Shown in pieces: positions 28,640 to 38,734 of a stretch of DNA of 64,000 bases. Made by a program: the position numbers and the translations under genes. The notes under the pieces are model-generated. The model was not told where the DNA came from. It was given only the letters and a program-made list of their open reading frames with translations, and did not search any database. The first letter of the stretch is position 1; each line of letters begins with the position of its first letter. This DNA comes from Thermohalobacter berrensis (lineage in GTDB: Bacteria; Bacillota; Clostridia; Tissierellales; Thermohalobacteraceae), in NCBI RefSeq assembly GCF_003609645.1, contig NZ_MCIB01000006.1, forward strand, positions 1 to 64,000. The letters are read 5' to 3'.

Positions 28640-29407
28640 ATGTGGGATAATAGATATTTAGTGGGCATAATGAAATCATTTATACCACCTTTTGCTAAGG
28701 TTATAGTATTGGACACACCTTTTAAAAGACCAGCAGTAAAAATGGTAGACTTAGATGGAGATGGTGTATTAGAATTAGTTGGTGCTTACAATTGGCAAAG
28801 TGAAAATTATATTATTGTACTAAAATATAGTTATGGGATTTGGCAAGTGATAGATATCATTAAAGGAAAGGGATATAATATCACTTATTTTGGCGTTGCA
28901 CCAATTACTAGTAGATATAAAAATAACCTAGTAGTGGGATGGCAAGTTGGGGCAATGTGGTCAGATCTTAGTGTTTATGAATGGACAAATATGGGAATGA
29001 AAGATTTAATTGAGGGTAATAAATACTATAGCATGATAGAAGTAAAAGATATTAAAAGTACACAAGGAAGAGATGGGATATATGAACTAGCCCTATGGAT
29101 TCATGATACTGGAGAGGCTTATAAGGTAGAGATATATAGATGGGTAGATAGTAAGTTCACATTGGCATTAGATGTTTATCCCTATTATTTTAAAAAGGTA
29201 GCCAATTATTATAAAAAACTTTTGAAAGAAAAGGATTCGACCACCTATTGGTATTATTTAGCAGATGCCCAAATTAAAATAGGTAATACTCAAGAAGCAC
29301 TTAAGTCTATTGATAGGGCTTTAGACTTTGAATATCCCTATCCATCTAGAGAAGAATTAATGCAATTAAGGGATCAGTTATGTGAGTATGAACCTTTTTC
29401 TATTTAG
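28640..29407 (+). CDS. FG-GAP/VCBS-like repeat protein with C-terminal TPR-like helices
   Basis: A 255-aa protein with no evident signal peptide. VDLDGDGVLELVGAY (about 31-45) is a calcium-binding FG-GAP/VCBS motif and repeats of the GxxxxVLKYxxGxW type indicate a beta-propeller-like N-terminal part. The last 60 residues (YYLADAQIKIGNTQEALKSI) look like a TPR helix pair. The role is unknown; it is monocistronic between coat-like and membrane-protein genes and ends with a clear terminator. Confidence 0.68.
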   Translation: MWDNRYLVGIMKSFIPPFAKVIVLDTPFKRPAVKMVDLDGDGVLELVGAYNWQSENYIIVLKYSYGIWQVIDIIKGKGYNITYFGVAPITSRYKNNLVVGWQVGAMWSDLSVYEWTNMGMKDLIEGNKYYSMIEVKDIKSTQGRDGIYELALWIHDTGEAYKVEIYRWVDSKFTLALDVYPYYFKKVANYYKKLLKEKDSTTYWYYLADAQIKIGNTQEALKSIDRALDFEYPYPSREELMQLRDQLCEYEPFSI

Positions 29408-29428
29408 GCCTACCTTCTAAAGCTTAAT

Positions 29429-29456
29429 AACCTGCATTAATTTGCAGGTTTTTTCT
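29429..29456 (+). terminator. Intrinsic terminator
   Basis: AACCTGCA (29429-29436) and TGCAGGTT (29443-29450), then TTTTCTTC. Confidence 0.85.
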
Positions 29457-29660
29457 TCATTTTATAGTTATTTAACCAAAATATAATATATTTGTAAATA
29501 ATCAAAGGGAAGAAAAGATTAATAATTTAAATTGTCAAGGATGAATCAATATAAAATATATTTAATAGTAAAATAATTGCGATTAAATTATACATGTTCT
29601 AGGGTATAATCAATAAAGAAAGGAGGAATTAGTATCAATTTCAAAACTAAAGAAATTTTA

Positions 29661-30179
29661 TTGATGGGTTTAACTGCTTCTTTAATGTTTGTAGTAGGAT
29701 ATTTTTTATTTATAAGTGGAACTGTTTTAGGAATTCCGGGTGCTAAGTTTTTTATGTTTGCTCCTTTTTTTAGCTTTATGTTAACTGTAATAGTTAGTTG
29801 TTTAAGAAAGATAGGGGTTGTTTCATTAATAAGTTGTGTATTTGCTTTTATTATGTCTTTTATATCTATATTTATGGGATTAGCTATCCTTGTAAGCGGA
29901 ATTTTTACAGATATTATAGCTTTAATTCTATTTAAAGGATACACTACTAAAAAGAAAATCGTTTTTGCTATACCTTTTTATCCGTTTTTTTCTTTTATCA
30001 CAGCTTCTATAGTAGTTAACTATGTAACTGGAAATAAGTTATTTATGTTAGCGCCTAACCCTTTAACTTTAATTGCACTTTCTATAATAATATATACTCT
30101 AGGGTTTATAGGTTCTAATGTTGCCACGAAAGTTGTGGTTTCACGTATATTACAAGTTAAAAATAGAAAAACAATTTAA
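29661..30179 (+). CDS. Membrane protein, ECF-transporter S-component-like (MptD type)
   Basis: About 172 aa with five to six hydrophobic segments (for example ASLMFVVGYFLFISGTVLGI and LISCVFAFIMSFISIFMG). The layout resembles MptD-type substrate-binding (S) components of ECF vitamin/metal transporters; the ligand is not predictable. TTG 29661 and ATG 29664 have no ribosome binding site; AGGAGG (29621-29626) faces ATC 29634 at 7-nt spacing, which would add the natural-looking INFKTKEIL start. The true start may be that ATC. Confidence 0.62.
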   Translation: MMGLTASLMFVVGYFLFISGTVLGIPGAKFFMFAPFFSFMLTVIVSCLRKIGVVSLISCVFAFIMSFISIFMGLAILVSGIFTDIIALILFKGYTTKKKIVFAIPFYPFFSFITASIVVNYVTGNKLFMLAPNPLTLIALSIIIYTLGFIGSNVATKVVVSRILQVKNRKTI

Positions 30180-30345
30180 AGTTAGACTATTAAGCATAGA
30201 AATTTTTATATGAATAGTGATATCATTAATTTTACTTATATATTATATTAGAAAAGAATTATTTATATAAAGGACATATCATATTTTATTTCTATACCAT
30301 AACTCAAGTAATCATAAAATAATAAAAAGAATAGGGGAATTTATT

Positions 30346-31158
30346 ATGAATATAAGTATAAACAATTTGCTATTAGCTTTTGGCCTTACATTATTTGCAG
30401 GATTATCTACGGGAATAGGAAGTGCCTTAGCCTTTTACACTAAACAAACAAATAAAAAGTTTCTATCAGCAGCTTTGGGATTTTCTGCAGGGGTAATGAT
30501 TTATGTTTCTATGATTGAAATTTTTGCAAAAGCAAGGACATCATTAGAAGCGGTTTATGGCTCAACAAAAGGATACTGGATTACTACAATTGGATTTTTT
30601 GCAGGGATTGCTTTAATTGCAATAATAGATAAATTTGTACCAAGTGTTGAGAATCCCCATGAAATGCGTGATGTGAATGATATGACAGAGGAGAAAACAA
30701 ATGATGTTGACTTACTGAGAATGGGATTATTTTCAGCTTTAGCTATAGCAATTCATAACTTTCCTGAAGGATTAGCTACCTTTACAAGTACTTTACAGGA
30801 TACAACTTTAGGGATTAGTATAGCTGTTGCTGTTGCAATACATAACATACCTGAAGGGGTTGCAGTTTCAGTACCAATCTATTATGCTACTGGTAATCGG
30901 AAAAAAGCGTTTTTATATTCCTTTCTTTCTGGATTATCTGAGCCAATAGGTGCAATTGTAGGGTATTTAATATTAATGAGATTTTTTAATGATACTATGT
31001 CTGGCTTAATATTTGCCGGAGTTGCGGGAATCATGGTTTATATTTCATTAGATGAATTATTACCTACTGCAGAGAAATATGGTGAACATCATATCACAAT
31101 TTATGGACTTGTTTCTGGAATGGCTGTAATGGCATTAAGTTTATTAATGTTTGCATAA
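30346..31158 (+). CDS. zupT: ZIP family zinc transporter ZupT
   Basis: A 270-aa inner-membrane divalent metal importer (zinc, also iron or manganese in relatives). Eight membrane segments are expected; the metal-binding repeats in helices 4 and 5 are intact as [10 protein letters not shown] and [10 protein letters not shown]. Length and the start [17 protein letters not shown] are normal for the family. AGGGGAA precedes the ATG. No Zur-like operator was recognised in the preceding gap, and it is monocistronic. Confidence 0.95.
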   Translation: MNISINNLLLAFGLTLFAGLSTGIGSALAFYTKQTNKKFLSAALGFSAGVMIYVSMIEIFAKARTSLEAVYGSTKGYWITTIGFFAGIALIAIIDKFVPSVENPHEMRDVNDMTEEKTNDVDLLRMGLFSALAIAIHNFPEGLATFTSTLQDTTLGISIAVAVAIHNIPEGVAVSVPIYYATGNRKKAFLYSFLSGLSEPIGAIVGYLILMRFFNDTMSGLIFAGVAGIMVYISLDELLPTAEKYGEHHITIYGLVSGMAVMALSLLMFA

Positions 31159-31201
31159 GTATGAAATAGTCAGATATTTGCCTTTTATACTATAAAGAAA
31201 G

Positions 31202-31231
31202 ACCCTACATTAAACTTGTAGAGTTTTTCTT
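31202..31231 (+). terminator. Intrinsic terminator after zupT
   Basis: ACCCTACA (31202-31209) pairs with TGTAGAGT (31217-31224), with one mismatch, then TTTTCTTTTT. Confidence 0.7.
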
Positions 31232-31330
31232 TTTAACATAACTAAAGGTAGAACTAATTATGCTTACACATAATACAATATATGGTATAATATAACAAAA
31301 ATGAAATTATTTAAAAGACAGGAGTTGTTA

Positions 31331-31513
31331 ATGAATAAAAGGCTTAAAGTATTTATTTTATTTTTAACTATAATAGTTGGTTTTACGTACTATATTCAAT
31401 ATAAGAATAAAATAAAAGTTAAAGAAAAGCTAGAGAATAAATACGATTATTCATTAGAGAAAAAAGAAACTGCTAAAAAAGTCCTTGAGGCCTATCAAAA
31501 TTATGAAATTTAA
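31331..31513 (+). CDS. Small membrane-anchored protein
   Basis: About 60 aa: one N-terminal transmembrane helix (VFILFLTIIVGFTYYI) and a basic/acidic helical tail (LEKKETAKKVLEAYQNYEI). CAGGAG precedes ATG 31331, so the in-frame upstream ATG 31301 is not needed. Unrecognised; probably in a small unit with the next gene. Confidence 0.55.
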   Translation: MNKRLKVFILFLTIIVGFTYYIQYKNKIKVKEKLENKYDYSLEKKETAKKVLEAYQNYEI

Positions 31514-31556
31514 GTGTTTAAAATTATTATAGAGTTTATTAAAGGTGGTTACAAGA

Positions 31557-32015
31557 ATGAATAAAAAGTGGATTTATTTGTTATGTATTGTTGTATTAAT
31601 ATCATTTATATTTTATAAACAATATTTTGGTAAAGACAATCTTATAAAACCTCCTCAAATAAGTGTAAAATCAAGCTTTGGAGAAGTAAAACCTGTATTA
31701 GGGCCTTATTCATGGGAATATAGGTCTTTATTGGGTGGTAAAAAGTATGTTCAAGCCAGTTCACCAATACCACCAGAATTAGTAAAGGATAGAAATCCAC
31801 TAATAGTTAAATCTGGAGGAGAGTTAGAAATTATCACTATTTATAAGCCTGCTAGACTTAGTGTAAGCATATGGCAAAACAATAATAAAATGTCCCCAAA
31901 ATTAAATGGAAATAAGATAGTAGCACCAAAGGAAAAAGGAAAATATGTTTATAGTGTATCTATAAAATGGAAACAGGGTATAGCTAATTATGCTTTTCTA
32001 GTGGAAGTAAAATAG
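31557..32015 (+). CDS. Membrane-anchored extracytoplasmic protein, unknown function
   Basis: About 152 aa with an uncleaved N-terminal hydrophobic segment (WIYLLCIVVLISFIFY) and a beta-rich outer part that begins near ISVKSSFGEVKPVLGPYSW. AAAGGTGG lies 8 nt before ATG 31557 (an in-frame GTG at 31545 overlaps that site). I see no catalytic motif. It is 43 nt after another single-span protein gene and is probably co-expressed with it. Confidence 0.62.
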   Translation: MNKKWIYLLCIVVLISFIFYKQYFGKDNLIKPPQISVKSSFGEVKPVLGPYSWEYRSLLGGKKYVQASSPIPPELVKDRNPLIVKSGGELEIITIYKPARLSVSIWQNNNKMSPKLNGNKIVAPKEKGKYVYSVSIKWKQGIANYAFLVEVK

Positions 32016-32102
32016 TTATAATGTTTTTTTGCATTTTAATATATGGTATTGATAAGGACATTTATATTATAATTTCAATAAATTAAGAAAGAAGGGATTA
32101 AG

Positions 32103-32723
32103 ATGAAAAAACTTATATTAATATTTACAATCTCTATTTTAATTTTAAGTATAGCAGGCTGTTCTGTTAAAGATAATGAAGTATTTATTAAAGATTTTAA
32201 AGAAACATCATTACATGAGTTTTCAATGACAAAGTTTATTAAAGATATAGCTAAAATACCACTATCAAATTCTAATAAGAATCTAATAATAGAAGAATTT
32301 AAAATGGGACTTACTAAAGACAAAAAAATTAGACTTATGATAATTAAAATAGCTGAAGAATCAAAATTTCAAAATAAAAGATATTCTATTTTTTATAACA
32401 AAGATAATAATTATTTAAAGGTAAAAGAAAATAAAATTGACAAAAATGAAGCAAGAGGAAGATTATTAGCAAAGAATTTTTTTATGAAATTTGACAGAGC
32501 AAAAAATTTTATGAGATTCCCCGAAGGTGATTATAAATACTATAGTATTGATTTAATGGGTTATAATATAAATTTGGAAAATGGCAAAAATAAAGATCTT
32601 TTTGTGATAGATAGTAAAGGTGTTTATAAACCAAAAGCTAAAGAAGTAGAAGGAATTTGCATTTTTGTATATGGTGAGCCATTAGAAAGAACAGATAGAC
32701 CAAAGTTTTATGTAATAAAATAA
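32103..32723 (+). CDS. Lipoprotein of unknown function
   Basis: 206 aa with a lipoprotein signal (LILIFTISILILSIAGC, lipobox SIAGC). The mature part is Lys-rich and includes EARGRLLAKNFFMKFDRA and a C-terminal EGICIFVYGEPLE segment; no known domain is seen. AGAAGGG precedes the ATG. It may sit in the same expression region as the two membrane proteins before it. Confidence 0.68.
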   Translation: MKKLILIFTISILILSIAGCSVKDNEVFIKDFKETSLHEFSMTKFIKDIAKIPLSNSNKNLIIEEFKMGLTKDKKIRLMIIKIAEESKFQNKRYSIFYNKDNNYLKVKENKIDKNEARGRLLAKNFFMKFDRAKNFMRFPEGDYKYYSIDLMGYNINLENGKNKDLFVIDSKGVYKPKAKEVEGICIFVYGEPLERTDRPKFYVIK

Positions 32724-32938
32724 GAAATTACTAAATATAAGCTTATTCTGATATAATGAAATAAATTAAGATTTCTACAAAATATATGTAATTGACGAAG
32801 CAATGTATAGATAAAAAATGAAAGGAATAAGTTTTTGTAATGACTTAATTGGAAGTTAGTAGTTTTAAAGAGTTAAAATCCCTATAAAACTGGGTAAGTT
32901 TAAAGTGAGGATAGTTTTAAATGAAGGGGAATTATATT

Positions 32939-35497
32939 ATGCTTAAGAAGAAATTCTATGAACAGATTATAGAACTTATACCTGACCCAATTTTTGGTAT
33001 AGACAAAGAGAGAAAAATTATTTTATGGAATAAGGCTATGGAAGGGTTAACAGGAGTTAAAAAAGAAGAAATATTAGGAAAAGGTGATTATTCCATCTGT
33101 ATTTATGGAGAAAAGCGACCTACTCTTGCCGATTTAGTATTAGAACCTAATCCTGAAATAGAAAAAGAATATGTAAATTTTAAGAGAAATGAAGATGGAA
33201 GTGTAGAAGGAGAAGCATATAGTAAAAAACTTGATTATTATGACTGGGGAAAAGCCGTACCTCTGTATAATAAGAATAAACAAATTATAGGTGCAGTGGT
33301 TATATCAAGGGATATTAGTGAGAAAATAAAGTATCAGAAAAAAATAGATAAAATACATAAAAGGTATGAAATCCTTTTTAAGAAAAGTCCTGATGCTATA
33401 TCATATTTTGATAGAAACCATAAAATACTAGATGTTAATGATACTTTCCTTGAAAGTTTTGGTTATACAAAAGAAGAATGTCTTGGTAAAAATTTAGATG
33501 ATGTTGTAGTACCAAAGGAAAAGAAAGATGAGGCAGTTGCAAAAACTAATGAGCTTTTTGAAAAGGGAGAATTAGACATAGAAGCAATTCGATATACAAA
33601 ATCACGGAAACCAATTTATGTCAACATTAGAGCTATGTTAGTAATAATAGATAATGAAATAATTGGTGGATATGGAATTTATACAGATATAACAGAAAGA
33701 GAGAATTATAAAAAAGATTTAGAAACTACAAATGATGAATTAGAAGCTACTATTGAGCAGCTATTAGCAGGAGAAGAAGAATTAAAGATTCAGTATGATG
33801 AAATACAAAAGTACGCTGAGAGGTTAGAAGAATTAAAACAAAAATATGAAATTGCTGTTGAAGGAACCGATAGTGCTATTTGGGAAATAACTGTTGAAGA
33901 TGAAGTTATACATTTTTCAGAAAATTTCGCAAAAATTATAGATATTGATTTTAAAGAAAAAAACATATATGAAGTTATAGATAAAATAGTTTATTTAGAA
34001 GATAAAAAAGAGCTTTTAAGTGAGCTTGAGAAATATAAAAAGGGTGAAAAAGAAAAAATTTATTCTCAAATACGTATTATAGATAAAGATGGACAAGTTA
34101 GATGGTATTTAATAAGTGGAAAAGGTGTAATGGATAGGGAAGGAAAAATGAAAAGTATAAACGGAGTTTTAGTAGAAATTTCCCAACTAAAAAAACAAGA
34201 ACAATATATTGAATTTTTAGCTGAGCATGATCCATTAACCCATCTTCCTAACAGAAGAAAGTTTATGAAAATATTAAATGAAGAGATTGAAAAAGGCAGA
34301 AAGGGAGCTCTCTTTTTGTTAGACCTAGATAATTTTAAAAATATCAATGATACATTAGGACATGTATATGGGGACAAGCTATTAAGAAAAATAGCTGAAA
34401 TATTAGAGGATATATCCTGTGAAAGGGTAACCATTTTTCGCTTTGGAGGAGATGAATTTTTAGTACTTCTTAGAAATAATGAAAACCCTTTAGAGATAGA
34501 AGGATATGCAGACAAAATTTTAAAGAGTTTTAAAGAAAAAATTGTATTAGATGGAATAGAAAACCCTATAACAGCAAGTATGGGAATAGTTCGATTTCCA
34601 TATGATGGATTTCAGATGGATGATCTTTTAATGAAGGCGGATATTGCTATGTATAATGCAAAAGAATCAGGTAAAAATAAATACCTTTTCTTTAATGAAG
34701 AAATGACTTTAGCCTTTAAAGAAAAGATAAAAATTGAAAATATTTTAAGAAAAGCAATAAAAGAGGAAGGTTTTACATTACTATATCAGCCTATTATAGA
34801 AGCAAAGACTGGTGAAATAGCATACTATGAAGCATTGTTAAGGTTAAAGGATACAAACATTTCTCCAGGTATCTTTATACCTATAGCAGAGGAAACAGAC
34901 TTAATTTTAACTATAGGAAGATGGGTTATAAAACAAGCTATAAATCAATTAATTAAATGGAAAGGTGAAGGCTATAAAACTAAACCTATAGCCATCAATC
35001 TTTCACCAAAACAGCTGTATGATGACAATCTTTTTAAATTTTTACAACAAATCTTAAAAGAAAATAATATTGACCCTTCTATGTTAGAAATTGAGATTAC
35101 TGAAAATGTACTTATAGAAAATAGAGAAGAAACTATAAAAATCTTAGAAAAACTAAAGAAATTAGGCTTAACAATTGCCCTAGATGATTTTGGAACAGGA
35201 TATTCCTCACTAAATTACTTAACATTTATTCCTGTTGATAAAATTAAGCTTGATAAATCTTTAAATGATAAGTTTTTAGAATATGAAAATATTGAAGTTT
35301 TAGATAGTTTAATATCCCTTACACATGCTTTAAACTTAAAGGTTGTAGCTGAGGGAATAGAAGAAATAGACCAATATAAAAGATTAGAAAAAGGGGAATG
35401 TGACTATGTACAAGGATATCTTTTTAGTAAACCTTTAAGTGAAGAAGAAGTAAGTAAAATGTACGATAAAAATTATTTGAATTTAATTAAAGGATGA
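32939..35497 (+). CDS. PAS-PAS-PAS-GGDEF-EAL c-di-GMP signalling protein
   Basis: About 852 aa and cytoplasmic, with no transmembrane segments. PAS1 (about 8-125, LIPDPIFGIDKERKII), PAS2 (about 145-260), a coiled coil (NDELEATIEQLLAGEEEL), PAS3 (about 300-410), GGDEF (about 425-580, RFGGDEFLVLL intact) and EAL (about 605-845, YEALLRLK and ALDDFGTGYSSLNYL intact). Both a cyclase and a phosphodiesterase signature are present, so the net activity is not predictable. PAS1-PAS2 are closely similar to PAS3-PAS4 of the protein at 52.4-55.1 kb. AAGGGG precedes ATG 32939; an upstream in-frame ATG at 32921 lacks a site. Confidence 0.92.
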   Translation: MLKKKFYEQIIELIPDPIFGIDKERKIILWNKAMEGLTGVKKEEILGKGDYSICIYGEKRPTLADLVLEPNPEIEKEYVNFKRNEDGSVEGEAYSKKLDYYDWGKAVPLYNKNKQIIGAVVISRDISEKIKYQKKIDKIHKRYEILFKKSPDAISYFDRNHKILDVNDTFLESFGYTKEECLGKNLDDVVVPKEKKDEAVAKTNELFEKGELDIEAIRYTKSRKPIYVNIRAMLVIIDNEIIGGYGIYTDITERENYKKDLETTNDELEATIEQLLAGEEELKIQYDEIQKYAERLEELKQKYEIAVEGTDSAIWEITVEDEVIHFSENFAKIIDIDFKEKNIYEVIDKIVYLEDKKELLSELEKYKKGEKEKIYSQIRIIDKDGQVRWYLISGKGVMDREGKMKSINGVLVEISQLKKQEQYIEFLAEHDPLTHLPNRRKFMKILNEEIEKGRKGALFLLDLDNFKNINDTLGHVYGDKLLRKIAEILEDISCERVTIFRFGGDEFLVLLRNNENPLEIEGYADKILKSFKEKIVLDGIENPITASMGIVRFPYDGFQMDDLLMKADIAMYNAKESGKNKYLFFNEEMTLAFKEKIKIENILRKAIKEEGFTLLYQPIIEAKTGEIAYYEALLRLKDTNISPGIFIPIAEETDLILTIGRWVIKQAINQLIKWKGEGYKTKPIAINLSPKQLYDDNLFKFLQQILKENNIDPSMLEIEITENVLIENREETIKILEKLKKLGLTIALDDFGTGYSSLNYLTFIPVDKIKLDKSLNDKFLEYENIEVLDSLISLTHALNLKVVAEGIEEIDQYKRLEKGECDYVQGYLFSKPLSEEEVSKMYDKNYLNLIKG

Positions 35498-35580
35498 AAC
35501 AATAGCTAAGTTAGATAAATATTTAAGTATAAATTGAGGTTATTTTTTTTACATATTACTTAAAAGAAAATACAAAAATA

Positions 35581-35613
35581 ACTCCCTCTGCATTGTTAGC
35601 AGGGGTTTTTTAT
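35581..35613 (+). terminator. Intrinsic terminator
   Basis: CCCTCTGC (35584-35591) pairs with GCAGGGG (35599-35605), then TTTTTTATTT. Confidence 0.75.
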
Positions 35614-35777
35614 TTATCTATTTTTAATCTAAACTACTTAAGAAATACTTGGAAAATATTACTGCTAAAACAATGTAGAAAAAAACAGGAAAATGTCGAA
35701 AAACATAGAATACCATAAGTAATGATTATATAAAATTGTTGATTCTTATAGCACAAAATATAAGGGGGCAAAAATTT

Positions 35778-37034
35778 ATGTTCAGTAATAAAAATCTAAA
35801 ATCTATAAATAGAGTTTTAGATGAATATTTTATGAATAATTTTACCCAAAAAGAATACAAACAAATTTCAAAAAAAAACATATTAAATAAGGTTGAATAT
35901 TTAATTTTTAATGCACAAAAAAATAAAGCAAAAGTACAAGATATTTTAAAAGCTATGCCAAATCCAGTTTTTGTTAGAGATAATGATAGAAATATAGTCT
36001 TTTGGAGTAAGTCTATGGAAGAACTTACAGGATATACAGAAGAGGAAGCAATAGGAAAGAAGTGTAATGAAATTTTTCAAGCATCTATTTGTGAAAATTG
36101 TGCAGTGGAAAAGTGTATAAGAATGAGAGAATGTATTAAGAAAGAAGAAATTACCATAAAAAATAAAAATGGTAAAAAGATTAATGTATTAGCATCTGCA
36201 TCAGGATTATATGATAGTGAAGGAAACCCAGAGGGAGGTTTGGAAATTCTTAGGGATATAACAAGTGAAAAAGAACTTTTAAACAGTATTAGAGAAGCAG
36301 CATTAAATGTAAGTGCAGCCTCGCAACAACTTTCTGCATCGTCAGAAGAATCAACTAGTTCTATAGAGGAATTAGCTAGTTATACTAATCAAGTTCTAGA
36401 CATAACTATGGCTGGAAAGAAAATAAGCGATAATACAAGTAAAATGGCTAAGAAAGGACAGGAAGCATCTAATATAGCTATTGAGAAAATAGATATGATT
36501 GAAAAAGCAGTACAGAAATCCAATAACACAGTATTAGAGATGAATGAATATGGAAAAGAGATACAAAAGATATTAGGTTTAATTACGGGAATAACAGAAC
36601 AAACCAACTTATTAGCATTAAATGCAGCTATAGAGGCAGCTAGAGCAGGAGAATCAGGAAGAGGCTTTGCAGTTGTAGCTGAACAAATAAGAAAATTAGC
36701 TGAAGAGTCGAAAAATGCAACTAGTCAAGTACAAACTATTATTGAGCAGGTATTACAAGGAGCTGATAGTTCCTATAAATCGATGAATGCAGTAAACAAC
36801 TCAGTTAAAGAAGGAATAGAAGCATTACATAATACAGTAAAGCAATTAAAAAATATTAAGGATGGGGTAGGAAAAACTGAAAAATACATGGAGGATATTG
36901 CAAAAAGTGCAGATAGAATAAATGCATCTACCCAAGAGCAATCTGCAGCAATGGAAGAGATAGCAGGGTCAGCAGAAGATTTATCAAGACTATCTGAGAA
37001 CTTAAATAAGGAAATAGAAAATTTTGAATTATAA
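35778..37034 (+). CDS. Soluble PAS-containing methyl-accepting chemotaxis-type protein
   Basis: About 418 aa and no membrane segment, so a cytoplasmic sensor. PAS domain about 50-165 ([18 protein letters not shown]) containing a cysteine cluster [15 protein letters not shown]; a signalling coiled coil follows with [19 protein letters not shown] and [16 protein letters not shown] (the hairpin tip). It probably signals to CheA or regulates another pathway. AAGGGGG precedes ATG 35778; the longer frame from 35736 lacks a site. No cheA or flagellar genes are nearby. Confidence 0.92.
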   Translation: MFSNKNLKSINRVLDEYFMNNFTQKEYKQISKKNILNKVEYLIFNAQKNKAKVQDILKAMPNPVFVRDNDRNIVFWSKSMEELTGYTEEEAIGKKCNEIFQASICENCAVEKCIRMRECIKKEEITIKNKNGKKINVLASASGLYDSEGNPEGGLEILRDITSEKELLNSIREAALNVSAASQQLSASSEESTSSIEELASYTNQVLDITMAGKKISDNTSKMAKKGQEASNIAIEKIDMIEKAVQKSNNTVLEMNEYGKEIQKILGLITGITEQTNLLALNAAIEAARAGESGRGFAVVAEQIRKLAEESKNATSQVQTIIEQVLQGADSSYKSMNAVNNSVKEGIEALHNTVKQLKNIKDGVGKTEKYMEDIAKSADRINASTQEQSAAMEEIAGSAEDLSRLSENLNKEIENFEL

Positions 37035-37072
37035 TTAACCTGATAATAGACTTATCAAGAGCTAACTGAAGG

Positions 37073-37105
37073 AAAAGATACTCTAATTAAGGGTATCTTT
37101 TTTTT
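37073..37105 (+). terminator. Intrinsic terminator
   Basis: AAAAGATAC (37073-37081) pairs with GTATCTTTT (37093-37101), followed by more T. Confidence 0.85.
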
Positions 37106-37304
37106 ATTGCAAAAGAAAGTATATTTATCGTGGCTTATAATACCGGAGATGAATAGGTTACAATAGTGGATTAAGCTTTATCAATATTTATAATATTAAT
37201 GGAAATAAAAGGATATAATTAATAAATATAGAAAAACATATAGAAGTCAACTAAATATTGTTGCAAATAAAAATACTAAAAATAAAAAGGAGATGGTTTA
37301 TTGT

Positions 37305-37784
37305 ATGAAAGCATTAGTTATATATTATTCACTAGAAGGAAATACAAAAATGATTGCTGATGCCATTAAAGAAGAGATAGATTGTGACATAGCAAGATTA
37401 ATTCCTAGAAAAGATATACCTAAAAAAGGGTTCCTAAAATATTTCTTTGGTGGAAAACAAGTATTATTACGTCAAAAGCCTAAATTAAAATCATTTAATA
37501 ATAATTTTGAAGCTTACGATTTAATTATTTTTGGAAGTCCTGTTTGGGCAGGTTCATATGTACCAGCATTTAATACTTTGTTTTCACAAGCAAATATTAT
37601 AAATAAAAAAATTGCATTATTTTGTACCTATAGAGGAAATGAAGGAAAAATATTTAAACGATTTAATAATAAATTAATAGGAAACGAAATAATAGGACAA
37701 ATTGGATTTGTAAGTCCTTTAGAAAATAATGCAGTAAAAAATAGTAATAAGGCTAAACAATGGATACGTCAATTTATAAAATAA
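37305..37784 (+). CDS. Flavodoxin family protein
   Basis: A 159-aa flavodoxin-fold protein. YYSLEGNTKMIADAI near the start is the FMN phosphate-binding loop, IIFGSPVWAGSYVPAFN is the second flavin-contact loop. It is longer than classic flavodoxins and may be a flavin reductase or quinone-like protein. The ATG 37293 overlaps AAGGAG; ATG 37305 (MKALVIYY) is the normal start, 12 nt from it. A decayed gene follows. Confidence 0.88.
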   Translation: MKALVIYYSLEGNTKMIADAIKEEIDCDIARLIPRKDIPKKGFLKYFFGGKQVLLRQKPKLKSFNNNFEAYDLIIFGSPVWAGSYVPAFNTLFSQANIINKKIALFCTYRGNEGKIFKRFNNKLIGNEIIGQIGFVSPLENNAVKNSNKAKQWIRQFIK

Positions 37785-37825
37785 ATAAGTCATGGGAAAT
37801 CTAGGATTAATTATAAAACATTATA

Positions 37826-38011
37826 GAATTAATAAATCAAGCACTAGAAAAATATTCAAACACAGATTTATTAAACTTTTTTATTGTTGGAGGTTCAAAT
37901 TCAGACATTGAATTAGGAAATTATTTTAATTTTAAATCATTTGGAATTAAACTTAGTAGTGATAGTTGAATAAAAGTAGAAACATTAAAAGATGTAATAA
38001 AATATATTTAA
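37826..38011 (+). pseudogene. Gene remnant without a start codon
   Basis: An open frame with codon use like its neighbours reads LINQALEKYSNTDLLNFFIV and GGSNSDIELGNYFNF, has a TGA at 37967 (IKVETLKDVIKYI continues after it) and ends at 38011. There is no initiator or ribosome binding site; a stop precedes it. It looks like the end of a lost gene. Family unknown. Confidence 0.45.
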
Positions 38012-38026
38012 TATAAAGGGGGAATT

Positions 38027-38695
38027 ATGTTGAAAAAGTGGTTTGTATTTATTTTTGTTTTAATAATAAGTTTATCAGGATGTCAACAAGAGATAAGTCT
38101 TAATAAAAAGCTATCAGAAAAAGTTAAAATTGTTGAAGAAAAAGATTATTTATTTTCTAAATTAGAAGTAACATATGAAGATTATAAAGAAGCAACGAAA
38201 GATATCATTTCAGATTCTTGTTCATATATAGAGAATAAGTTGATATATGGTTATACAGATAATGGGAAGAAAATAGAGGTTAGAGGAATAGATTTGAAAG
38301 GTTTATCAAAGGAAGAATTTAAAAAGCATAAACAAAAATGGAATGAATTAGTTAAAAAGTTTAACTTAAAATTAGATGACGATAAAGTTACAATAAGAAT
38401 ATCTGGTTCATATGATGCAAATGTTAATGATAAGGATTATAAGTATGTTTATTCTCAACAAATAAGAGAAAGTAATGATAAAGAAAATTCAGTTTATATA
38501 ATTAATAAGAGATATACTTTTGAAAAACAAGATGATTCATGGAAAATAATAAATATTGATTCTTATATATCATCATATTCAGATAAATTAAAGGAAAGTG
38601 GGCTTTCTAAAAATGAGTTAATTAGCAAAATGAAGTATGGTACACATAACAATAAAGCAGTTGAATACATCCTATCTTTTGCTTTAAAAGAATAA
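38027..38695 (+). CDS. Lipoprotein of unknown function
   Basis: 222 aa with a lipoprotein signal (LISLSGC, Cys19). The mature part is charged and hydrophilic (KLSEKVKIVEEKDYLFSKLE; RGIDLKGLSKEEFKKH), consistent with an extracytoplasmic substrate or stress-sensing role, but no domain is recognised. AAAGGGGG precedes the ATG. A repeat-containing region with a terminator follows. Confidence 0.7.
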   Translation: MLKKWFVFIFVLIISLSGCQQEISLNKKLSEKVKIVEEKDYLFSKLEVTYEDYKEATKDIISDSCSYIENKLIYGYTDNGKKIEVRGIDLKGLSKEEFKKHKQKWNELVKKFNLKLDDDKVTIRISGSYDANVNDKDYKYVYSQQIRESNDKENSVYIINKRYTFEKQDDSWKIINIDSYISSYSDKLKESGLSKNELISKMKYGTHNNKAVEYILSFALKE

Positions 38696-38734
38696 TTATA
38701 TGAACAAAAGTGGTCCTGGATTATATGCTTAATA

